64,000 bases of DNA, from positions 9,848,448-9,912,447 of the forward strand of contig CM021323.1 of NCBI GenBank assembly GCA_010645155.1. The letters are read 5' to 3'. The stretch comes from Tigriopus japonicus (lineage: Eukaryota; Arthropoda; Copepoda; Harpacticoida; Harpacticidae). Each line of letters starts with the position of its first letter. The stretch's first letter is position 1. The notes below the pieces were generated by a model, which saw only the letters and a program-made list of their open reading frames with translations, made no database searches and was not told the DNA's origin. Below are positions 12,660-23,123 of this stretch, piece after piece. Both the position numbers and the translations under genes were made by a program.

Positions 12660-15600
12660 GGACATCCACTTCCCATTTCAATGTTTGGAAACTAAAAAAG
12701 TAATTCTTAAACATGTCAGGTCATTTACTTTTGCCAATTTGCTTCCTTTCCTTTGAAGAAAGGGGTGATGTCCATTTGGATAAAGCGTGAAACATTAAAT
12801 ATGATTTAACAATTCTTATGAGGCCAAAACTGCAATCCAGTAAGAGACTTTTTTAGTCTGGATGCTAGTCACTGAACCAAGAGAGCGATGAGTTAGCTAA
12901 CGAAAAAAGGTTCTAAAACTGGCTTCCAGGAGAACTACTTGGCTACTTAAAAGGGAAAGGCGAGGACTTAAATGTTATTTTGAAGCCTTTAATTGTAAAA
13001 TGAAAATAAATGTTTTATTATTACTCAATAAAAAACTAAAGGTCATTTGTACCTTTGTAATGCGTTTGAGCCAACTGTAGATTCTTGCTCAACTAAATTT
13101 TCAGCATGAAAAGTAGAACAAATTATAAAGAAATAAACTAAGTTGCTTTAGGTAAAGACTTGAGATCATAACTATGAACTACCACCAAGTATCGAAGGTC
13201 TTGTTGGACCTTCTTTTTAACATTCACGATTTGATTTGAGTTCAACCTTGCGTTCTTGGAACGCTTCAAATGAAAACTTTTGTATCGAATTTGTACTTTG
13301 GTTTTCCTAGAATACGATCTGATGACATTTAGGAATTGTTCAAAGTCAAAGCTTGCGAAACCATCAAAATTTCAATCGCCACTCGCGTCGAAAATGATTT
13401 TGTCCGCTCTTTCTTTGTTGGGCCACGCGGAGGATAAATAATCGTTTCCATAATCACGATCAGATTTGTCAGAAGTTTCTTCATCATGAAAAAGAAGATG
13501 AGTCAATCCCGCAAACCATAAACAACTCGAGAGGAAATTTTGTGTAGGCATACAAAAGAAAAGCCACAAAGAATCAGGAGGTAATAATCGACGGAGGGAT
13601 AGTGACAAGTCATCATTTGCCATGTCAGGTATGAAATCCACACACATCCCAACAAGTATCAAAGTGTCAAAGTTGGGCAGAACCAACCAAGTCTTGACAT
13701 GTGGTTAATGCAAACAGGAAGACCTTGACAAGAAATCGGATAAAAGTGGGGAGAAGTCAATGGCAATTATTCCAAAATTCTTTTGAAGGTGCTACAATAT
13801 CATTGAGTAATGTTGTAGGTAATGGAATTTTAATGGAATTTGTCTTAGGTTATAATGTTGCAAGTCTTCAGTTTTGTTGTCAAAGCTATTTTTCCAAACT
13901 TTGTTTTGTTGTATTAGGCCTGAATGGAACATTCAACTTCTATCTGAATGTCAACATCACGGATGTTCGTCCTAGAGGAATCATATTAACAGAATGGTCC
14001 TAAAATCAAATTAGCAGTATGTGAAAACACCCTTTTTTGAACGCCTACGAAACACTAATTCGCTTCATAGGTGGTCTTCAGGGACCATTTCTAGCACCCT
14101 TTTTATGGAGTTACTACTCGAAAAGATATTCCTATGTTTGAGAACTAGTAAGTCCAATAGAAGACAAGAGACTTCTTGAAACAAGCAATTCAACGATATT
14201 GTTTGTCAATTCACGTTTTTTGCACTTTTTGACCGCAAGGAGGGGAAGTGACTTGAAAACAAAGTCACACTTTAATCCAAGTTCCTTGATGTTAATTCAA
14301 GCCGTGACGAGCAATTGTCGCGTCCTTCTGGGACAATGGAAGTGCTAAAATGGCAAATTGAATTCAGACTCCTGAGAAATGACCCTTTGAGGAATATTCG
14401 TCCACTTCCTCAAACTTGAGCCAAACAAAGATTCATTTGGTCTGTTTTTCGTGATTTTTCACCCTGGTCCACATTGGCATCTCAGGATTGTCTCCTCGTT
14501 AGAAAAATTGATGCACGCATTCCAAAAGGCTTTGTCCTTGCGAGTAAATTATCTTCGGCCCCAAAACTATTTCTCGATTGACCTGGAAATGTTTGTTCAA
14601 AATTGGTCGCATGAGACAACGGGATTTAGCGACAAATGGTCGTGGAAACAAAGAGACCGATTTTGCTTGACGCAGCGATTATCAGCATCCCCTTCGCATC
14701 TCAATTTTCAAATTACCCATCTCTGTACGTAGTAGTAGTTGCCACCCAAAAACGCAATCGACTCATGAAGTCCACAAATTGAGTCTCACGCATCGCCCAT
14801 CACCAACTGCCTCAATCCACCGACAAGTGTTTAACAACTCATCCTTAAGACTTCAATTGACGCTAGATGCCCAGATGCGTCAATTCATTCTAAGCAGTGA
14901 TGAAGGTGATCCGGAAGAGAAGTGATACCCATCAATGTATTGCCAATGATCAGTACCAACCATCTCTATTAAAGACATCAACGTTTAGCTTGAAAATGCC
15001 GATAGGGCCAGAGGTTATCTAGTGGTAGTTGTGGTTTTGTTTAGTCGCAAATGAAACAAAAAACTATGGATTGACTTCAAAGGCAGGCAACCTTGAACCT
15101 TTTTAAATGAGGTAACAAGTGCGAGTGAAATTGATGTCCTTCTTCGACCTTGTTCACTTTACAAGTGTCTCGCGTTCTTTTCAGAATGCATCCACGTTAT
15201 GATTCGCTATTCACGCCGTCATTGACACTCCTGTTGCTATTTTCATTTCGTTACTTCTCCAGAGGTCGAATGTCGTGACCATAAGGTCCTTTTTTGAATG
15301 GAAAATGAATGACAAGGATTACGAACTTGACAAGCTCCATTGAGGTCTTGAAATTGAAGAAATACATGCTGAGCACGAAATGGATTGGAATATGTTCCGG
15401 CCGATTATCATCTTCCTCACTTAAGAGGCATGAGTCAGGTGGATTTCCGATCTTGCACTGTTCCTGCTTCCATCGTTCGTTCAATACCGTTATCAATGTG
15501 ATGTCCTTAGTCCTCAGATACGGAGGAGAGATCTCTCCTCGACTCAACGAGTGGTTTCTTTGTTAATTGTTTTGGTTCAAGCTCAGTTTGGTTCCTGAAA

Positions 15601-16130
15601 TTGATTTGACCGTCAAATCGCGGCAGAACCGACCTTGTATTGCATAGCTCTGAGAGAACATTTTCTCAGGGCAAAATCATCCGTCATCATATCATAGGAA
15701 AATGCAAATAGTCATTCTTTATACGTTAACGGAATATGGTGTACTTTAAAGGCACATTTGCCAAATTGAGGGCGTTGGAAGTTATGGCGAGTCGTGAGAA
15801 GCCAACAATACCAAATTGGACGATTTCCTTTCAATCAAGAATATCTGAAAAGCTATTGTTCAGGCATCGTAATTCCTCTATTCTTGGGATCTGACGTCAT
15901 GCTAAACTTGACAAAAAGATGTAATGGGAAACACTTGTTTACTAAATAAACCAGAATTTTCTGCAATAGTAAACGAGCCCATGATTGCAATTTAAAGCCT
16001 CAGTTGTCGCGTGCAAAACCAAAATCTAGTATATATTGGCTCAATATCAACCTATGAACGGCTTTAAGAAACCGATTGCAAATCTGACAAACCAGTTATG
16101 ATAATCAATGTACTAGCAACATAAAGATTC
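12660..16130. other. Intergenic or intronic AT-rich DNA
   Basis: I see no domain-bearing frame and no splice-bordered exon in this 3.5-kb stretch. The longest frames (for example 13372-13686 minus and 15251-15547 minus) have unbiased composition. It could be the downstream intron of the beat-like gene, whose second Ig exon I could not locate. Confidence 0.4.
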
Positions 16131-16135
16131 CTTAC

Positions 16136-16461
16136 ATCAACTGTAAATTTTCCGCGGATCTGATGAAACCAGGCTTTTTTCCGCTGATTCTCGTCGGGAT
16201 CGACCGGTCGATATCTGTAAAAGGGAATCCTCACGAATCCGTTCCTCTTCGCATTATCTGTCTCTTTGTCCACTGTTTCGTTGGGAACGACGACTTCATT
16301 GGCAACAAACGAGTCGTCTCGATAGCGTGAATCACTCCAAAGCCAAAGGATCGAAAACACTGACTCATCGGGGCTCAGTAAATAATGGCACTCGAGTCGC
16401 ATCTGGTTTCCAATCTCCACCACGCCACCACTATTGCTTTGAACGTTCACATGAGACAAAC
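16136..16461 (-). CDS. Single exon encoding a beaten-path-like Ig domain (partial gene)
   Basis: Beat proteins are secreted or membrane Ig-superfamily axon-guidance ligands of arthropods. The exon lies between a minus-strand acceptor TATTTCAG|GT (phase 1) and donor GTTGAT|GTAAGG (phase 0) and encodes about 108 residues. It starts LSHVNVQ, has a V-set-like B-strand (QMRLECHYLL), a tryptophan strand (SILWLWSD) and the family-typical FYRYRP, followed by a hydrophobic FTVD strand. Compared with the usual beat first Ig domain it carries an extra segment of roughly 30 residues between the WLW strand and FYRYRP. The exon beginning at a Gly-Leu right after a phase-1 intron is typical of a domain following a signal-peptide exon. 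The second Ig exon was not found. A different Ig family is possible. Confidence 0.55.
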
Positions 16462-16997
16462 CTGAAATAGTGGCGAGGATTTCGATTTACATACTTTGCT
16501 CATGGGCATTAGTTTGGCTTTAAGCTGCTCGCGAAATGTTGACGAGCAGATCCTTATCGGACCTTAATCAGGCCTAATTGCTTCCTGACTAGCCAGACGA
16601 TCAAAAAACCAGCCCACGTTGGAAGGTGCAATTTGTTAGCCTTTGAAACGTTGAACTTGCTCAGGGAGGAAATCCTACCTCGTTTTGCCATTAGATGAAG
16701 ATCAAATGCAAACAAGCTGGTCTAAAATGATTTGTTTAGTGAAGGACTGTTCAGGAAAAGAATCGGAAGTGAACGAGGTTGAGAGGATGACATGTCACTT
16801 TGTTCCGTTAACTAGCTTTTAATCAGGGATAAAAAGCACATTTAGGTAGAATTTTTCCAGTGTTGGACAGGGTGTTGATTATTTTGGCCACCCATGTAAT
16901 AATTAGAGCATGAAGAATGACGTGGAACTTTTCTTTGGTCTTTTTCATCAATTTTTATGTCATTCATTTATCTTCTCTCATTTAAAGGATGATTGTA

Positions 16998-17100
16998 ATT
17001 GGACAAATTCAGTTGGGGATTTATGGGCCAAGCCGGCGAGGGATGGATCAGAGCTAGACTTGGGCGCTTTATAATTAGAGTTTGCTACATGAGGGAGAAT
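16998..17100. repeat. Diverged copy of the 37.6-kb MITE-like repeat
   Basis: The stretch from GGACAAATTCAGTTGGGGAT through GAGGGATGG to the ATGAGGGAGAA segment aligns, in the same orientation, with 37582-37680. The matching inverted arm seen at 37.8 kb is not evident here, so this looks like a partial copy. Confidence 0.6.
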
Positions 17101-17199
17101 TTTTTTTTGAGGGAGGAATATTTTCAACCTAACCCGTATTGCTACCCATTTTCTTTCATCCACCTGAAAACTCTGGCATTCTAAAACTTCATATTCAGT

Positions 17200-18680
17200 A
17201 TCCTCATCTCTTCAATTCGGCTTGCTGTACCGTATTCCAAAAATAATGAAGAACTTTGCCATGGCTTGCTTTGATATCCAACCATCTGACATATAAACCA
17301 TTTCATGGCCACTTTAATCTTTGAGCACATCTTGACAAATCTTCCTTTATTTACCTCTTTTGATCTCCCTTAGAACCTAATCACATTTGACATAGCTGAT
17401 CATAGGATTTTCTCCTCAGAAATACTGCAAATGGAACTCTTGAGGTAGTTGGTTGAAATGAGAGCGTTTGGTCTTCATATTGATCAAACAACATGAAAAT
17501 GTACCCGAGAGCTTGGATGGAATACATGTCAGCTGTGTGGGTAGAAAAGGCAACCATCACTGACCAAGAAGGAATATCAAAAAGTATCACCATTATTGAT
17601 ACACTTCTTGCATTGATTGTTAAGGTAGGTAAAAGTTTTGCTGAGGTATATTCTTCCTACTTTTGGAGGCAATGGAGTCGCCTGCAACAAAGTTAACAAG
17701 TTTCAGGGAGTAAGAGAGTTGGTGATTAATGGACTACTCATTAGGTACAACTGACAGACCCTTCTAACGATGGAGCCACTTTTATTGGAGATTGTTTTCG
17801 GTTTCTCAGGGCTGTTATGAAAGGGACGGGACTTGTTTTGTCTCTTGAACAATCTACAACAAGATCTAACTGGTGCTGCCTTCAATCGTGCACGAGGCTC
17901 AACTCGCAAACCCATGCGAAGATTGGAAGACCTTTTTTAAATAAATGATAAATATGTGAAACACTGTTTTCCGTAAAAAATAAAAAAGTCACTTTTGAAC
18001 AATCTCTTAACGTGGTTCAGCTTCATTCAGGATGAAAGAACCATGACTAAAAATTGAGTTATCGCCAAATTTGATTTGTCATATGCTAGCTACGGTTAAT
18101 ATTTCCCTTGTTGTAATTGCAATGACAGGTACCCGACAGTTGTTAAAATATTTTTTTTTTCAAACTTATGGTTTCTGAATCAAGAATTTTTTTGAAATTG
18201 AAGTTTTTTTTTCACATATCCCCTTTTCAACCCTTGGGCATCATTGAGATTATGGCATCGGTGAGATAATTGGGACTGTTGGTACAATGCCTTTTATGTG
18301 TCCCTAAAGGGAAGGAGGGCAGCTTTTTGGGTTTGAATGGACTGTTTCGTATCACAATATAGCTCACTTTTAAGTATGGACCAAAAAAGAAGGCTATGAA
18401 TCTCAATGATACCTGAAATGGATGTTGTTTATGTACTCGTAAAAACGCCTAAGCGTACTTGAGTTTTTCAACTTTGTTCAAGAAGTGATTTCCCTGGCCA
18501 GGAACATACTGTGTTTTTCACTTTTCAAACCGTCTTGACATACCATTTTAATTATCGAGTATGGATAAATCATTCTTTTGTGCTTGAGGCCAATTTATCA
18601 TTTAGTGGATGCTTGATTGTTGTGCCACCACGTTTCGATGGTGGATTGACAAAGTTGGTTAAATTACTCAGAACTTATGA
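17200..18680. other. Non-coding AT-rich stretch
   Basis: No supported gene. It contains T-runs and short frames without family signatures. Confidence 0.4.
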
Positions 18681-18685
18681 TTTCA

Positions 18686-18848
18686 GGGGGATTGGGTTTT
18701 GAACAATGCCTCAATTCGAAGGCGCTGCGGGAACCAACTCCCGTGTGGGAGCCAAGAATTCAACGGCATCCCTTTACCGGGATAGGGCCAATTCCATCTC
18801 CTCGAGATCAATTGTTTCACAACATTCCAGGACATCTACCAAAATCAA
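18686..18848 (+). other. Candidate 5' exon of an unidentified plus-strand gene (ATG at 18706)
   Basis: Bounded by ATGATTTCAG|GGGG and ATCAA|GTGAGT. An ATG in good context (GAACAATGC) at 18706 opens 47 codons to the donor (phase 2), starting MPQFEGAAGTNSRVG and rich in Ser and Arg. A second frame across the same exon is also open. No continuation exon was identified, and ODAD2 exon 1 downstream has no acceptor, so it is not its continuation. Function unknown. Confidence 0.35.
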
Positions 18849-19242
18849 GTGAGTATTTCCATTTTGCGACGATCTTCAAGCTCTCTTGCTACTAACTAGA
18901 AAAGATAACGATTTCAAGACAACGTATAAAAACTCGTAACCGTGGTCGGTAAAAACAAAATTGAACCACGCAACCTCTTTTTTAATCTCTTGTTGAGATT
19001 TCCGGATTTATGGACTCCTTTGAAATCGATTCAGATACTAAGGGCAACGATGCAATTTCTGCATTGATCAAGCAAATCAACTGAGTGTGCTGGAGTCTGT
19101 GTGGTAACGAATGAATAAACGAAAAAGCCTATAAAACCTAAATCTTTATCTAATATCTCTATCAATTGGATTTATATCGTATTTCAAGAAGTCTTTGACT
19201 TATCCCTTTGCGGGCTGGAAAAAGTAAAATTAAATAGAAATT

Positions 19243-19655
19243 AATGCTTCTATTTTCTACTTAGTATCAATATAACTCATGATAAAAGTAGTAATCGAAT
19301 GCCAAAAGATGGACCACCCAAATTTATATATATTTATAACTTCAAAAATAAATTATTTGAAGGCTGACCTCCTTATTCATGATGTAACCAAACTAATACA
19401 AAAATGCCCCCAAAGAGCTGCAAAGCTGAAACATGTAAATTCCTGTAAATAAACACAAAACGTATCAAAAAGTCCATTTGCACTTTATGCACGCTCTGAA
19501 CCATAATGAATCATGGGAATCAATCAAATCCGTTCACATGCGTTTTAATTTTCACACTTCTCTTCCGCTCATAAATTTGGGTGGTCCATCTTTTGGCATT
19601 CGATTACTACTTTTATCATGAGTTACATTAATACTAAGTAGAAAATAGAAGCATT
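19243..19655. repeat. MITE-like inverted repeat, about 85-bp arms
   Basis: The arm at 19243-19328 and the arm at 19570-19655 are inverted copies of each other with only a few mismatches. They share AATGCTTCTATTTTCTACTT outside and ATGGACCACCCAAATTTAT inside, and enclose about 240 bp with no open frame. This is the structure of a non-autonomous TIR transposon. I could not identify a clear target duplication. Confidence 0.75.
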
Positions 19656-19685
19656 TTTTTCAATTCTTCAAATGCAATAACAATA

Positions 19686-19800
19686 AATCATTAGAACATG
19701 AGCTGACACTGATCAAAACAAACGTAATATTTAGACTTTTGAGCCAGAAAGAAATTTAGTTACCCCCAACCACTAAATTAATTGGATGAATACTCAAACA
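19686..19800. repeat. Direct repeat copy A
   Basis: This segment (around TTAGAACATGAGCTGACACT and CCACTAAATTAATTGGATGA) recurs in the same orientation at 20379-20495 with scattered substitutions. It is probably part of a dispersed repeat family. Confidence 0.65.
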
Positions 19801-20378
19801 AAGAAATTGCTATAAAACATTTAATTTCATCACTTCAAAAAATCGAAGGAAAGGAAATACATCTTTTTTATCTCTTTAACTCATTGGTTTTTTTTCTACG
19901 TTTCGCGTTTTGGCCGTTGTCGTTAGTGTTGAAAACTGTTCTAAACTCTCTAATGCGGAACTAAGCGTCATTACTCTATTTTTGTCTGAATTCCTTATTT
20001 TCATATTGACCATCTGCGCCCTTCTTCGAGTGGTTCTTGATCAAGCAAAAGTCTTGATTTTCACTCTTGGGCATCCCCGTAGGTGAATTTGCTACCATAT
20101 CTCTTCAAACTTCAAAAAGATGACATGAATATGAAATGAGGTTCACCGTCGTTTTCTTTCGGAAATTCATATGCTGTATTTTAAAAGGCAGATTATTACC
20201 TATTACATCCATGGACGTTTTGTTTGGAGCCTCATATTCATTCCCATGTAGAAAAGCCATCAATAACCAACGCTTTGGCTTGATCCTTCCTGATATAAAA
20301 GTCATTATACGGGCACGAAATACACAACACGGTGATCTTAAAGTTCTTGTTACATTAAAAACAAGCGATTGCATGGAA

Positions 20379-20495
20379 TTATTAGAGCATGGGCTGACAC
20401 TAATCAAAACAAAGGCAAAATTTGGACTTTTGGGCCAGAAAGAAATTTATTAAAACCTCTCAACCACTAAATTAATTGGATGAACACTTAAGCAA
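20379..20495. repeat. Direct repeat copy B
   Basis: Same-orientation partner of 19686-19800, sharing GCTGACACT, AATCAAAACAAA, GCCAGAAAGAAATTTA and CCACTAAATTAATTGGATGA. The two lie about 690 bp apart, so they may be ends of one degenerate element or a local duplication. Confidence 0.65.
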
Positions 20496-20499
20496 AAAA

Positions 20500-22850
20500 T
20501 ACTTAAATTGGGTGAGCCCAAGCAGTGTAGCAGGCGTTAACCACCAAATTACAATGCTATAAATACTTCAATTACTTTTCTTGATTTTTTTTTAAAGTTT
20601 AAACAAAGCACAAAAAGTTTCTTTCTTCTTTTGCTTGATACAGGAACCAACGCTCATTAGGATGACTTTCATATTTCCATGATGGCACGAAAGCACAGGC
20701 CATATAGTGGTCATTATATGATATGTGTTTAAAATCTAAGAATATTATCTGAATCTACGGGATGGCTGGATTGATTATCCTTCGCCGCAGCTTCAAGAGA
20801 AATGCCCCTGAACTTGTGTGTTCTTTGCTTTTTCATAATGCTACTTCTTCTTTTACAAAGCAAACAGTTATTTTGGAAAAATGTGGCTTAGTTTTCCGGT
20901 AGGCACTCAATTTTTCCGCCATAGTGTACTATTGTTGTTTAAGTAGAGGTTCCTACAGTTTTTGGCCAGGAGCAACCAAACGAAGAAGAGCACGCAAGGA
21001 AAACAGGCACTCTTTAGTGAAGGCGACGACCTTTTTTCCTTATGGCTCCAACTTGTCCGAAACGACCCGTCGGTGTTATGATAAAAGATGGCTCACTCAA
21101 TTTGTCACGAACGCTACAACATCGGTTTTAAGACAAATTTGATGTCTTTTGGTTCAAACTCCTGAATTGAACTCTTTGTCGTACGTTATCGCGTGGCCAT
21201 AACCATCAACAGGCCAAGTCGAGCTGAATTTGCATTTCATGGTGCTCACTCATAATTTCCACAAAATTGCACGAACCTACCAAACCAATTCGCCTTTCCA
21301 AGGAAAACCAAGAATAAAAAGTAGGGAACACACTACATAAAAACTCGGAGAGTAGGCCTGATTTTTCCTCTTCTTTCGAGAACAATTCGTTTCTTTGAGT
21401 TTCACAGGGTCCCTTACTTGAAACGGCGGTTTGCGCAAAGCGAAGGCTGAAAAGCTCGAAAGTCGATATGGAAGTGTTCCAAGGACCCACTTAACGGTGA
21501 GCGAAGAAAAATCAATGGTTTCTACGACTTTTTGTTGTCGTGATTATCGAGGAACAATTGGAAACTTGGGACGGTGAACAACCGGGAAAAGTAGAGAATG
21601 CTCTTGTGCTACTTGAAGGTCTGAGGCTTAATTAGGATTGTCATGAATGGAAGTCATGATTTTGAAGTCAAAGTATTTCAATGTACTTCCCATGCAAAGA
21701 CTTAATCAAAACCTTTTACTCGAACTCAAGAGTTGCAAATGTTTAGGACCATGACTCTCCAGGTTCCTATATTCAGGCCTAGGCTCGATATTGTACAAGG
21801 TTGGACATCAGGATCATTGCATTGATCTTCTGAAGGGCGGTGAATCCCAACCTCAATGCAGGTAATCTACTTCACATTTGATAAGGATTTAAGCACAATT
21901 GGCACGGGTTTCAGTGATCTTAAAAGTGACTTAAAAAATCATGTTTAACCTTATGTTTGTATTACGAAACAAACATAAACATCAACCCTCTAATAAGCAA
22001 ATTATTTATATCCTAAAGGGCACTACAAATCGATTGTAGGTAAAAGGGTCACAAACAATACGGTCACGGTGAAAAATCAGTTTTCCATGGATATTATTAT
22101 TGTGGTCCACCCGGAATTTCTCAGAAGCCCATGGGCATATCTCGAAAGAAGGGTGTAATTTTGAATCCAGAAGAGGGAGAGAACACCCTCTTCCATGATC
22201 CGCCGGATCCAGGGCGGGTTGAAACCGAAAAAATATTGGGAATGACTTCCCGTAGACTCATGGGACCTTTGCCTTGTCATAATTGTGCTCTAACCTGTAA
22301 ATATTGGGGTCCCATGGGATCTTCAACCATGGAACATACCAGGGTCCGTGGGTTCACCCCCCTTGGTTACCTCCGGAGCTGTGTGGTCTGTGACCTTTTT
22401 ACTGTGACCTTTTTACATTGTGACCTATTTACTGCGCAACTACACATCATGTGAAGTCTAAAAATAAGAAAAAGGATTGTTATTGACATGTTTAGATTTA
22501 GCTTTTTTCAAAGATACCTAGCTCTTTGAGCTCCAAAATTTGTCTCTAAATTGCGTTTTCTTAGCTCTTTTTGATCTTGAACATTTCATCAAGCTGCTTC
22601 GGTTCCAAATAAGTCACAACGGCTTGCTTTCATGGGGGTCATTGGTTTAGAAAATATTTTTTTGATTCATTTTGATTTCAAACGTCTTACACAAAGTGGC
22701 TCTCACTAAAGGCATTATTAAAACGATGAATAGTGCCTAAAAGAGGCCTTCACCGGCGTTTGCAAACCTAGATTTCCCAAGTACGTACATTGAACATTTT
22801 GTGCGGTTCCCTCGTTCTCGTTCGAAAGGTGAACAAGGAAAGAAAGAAGG
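20500..22850. other. Non-coding stretch upstream of ODAD2
   Basis: No recognisable gene. A short tandem GTGACCTTTTTA-type repeat (three units) lies near 22391-22433. Confidence 0.4.
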
Positions 22851-22856
22851 GACGGA

Positions 22857-22985
22857 CTAGCTTAGAAGTCCCAGTGTTCCCTTGAAAAGTGGATACTTTA
22901 CTGGTGTGTTTGTCACCATTTCGAACTGCTGTTGCTCCAACTCCAGCAGGACCCACGCAGGTCTCCCCTGGTTGTTTGCTGCCAT
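22857..22985 (-). other. Short minus-strand ORF, possible first exon head-to-head with ODAD2
   Basis: ATG at 22985 opens 42 codons (MAANNQGRPAWVLLELEQQQ...) to a TAG at 22857. CCA|GTAAAG at 22902/22901 could be a phase-0 donor. The start lies 139 bp from the ODAD2 ATG on the other strand, a spacing that would suit a bidirectional promoter. Not recognised; may be chance. Confidence 0.22.
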
Positions 22986-23123
22986 TGCATGATCATCTGA
23001 CTTTGAGGAAATTCTCCATTACACACAGCGTTTGTCGGTGACACCAGTTGTGCTTGAAAATCTCAAGGGAACAGATATACATTCATTCGTCTTCTTGACG
23101 GCCTTTTGTGGTTATTGAATATA

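Noticed and set aside
15251..15566. Two overlapping ORFs of about 90 codons
   Set aside because: I tested the minus-strand frame as the missing second Ig exon of the beat-like gene; it lacks the YxCxV strand and suitable splice borders.
22391..22433. GTGACCTTTTTA tandem units as hormone-receptor half-sites
   Set aside because: Three short imperfect units in AT-rich DNA with no gene context; a chance simple repeat is as likely.
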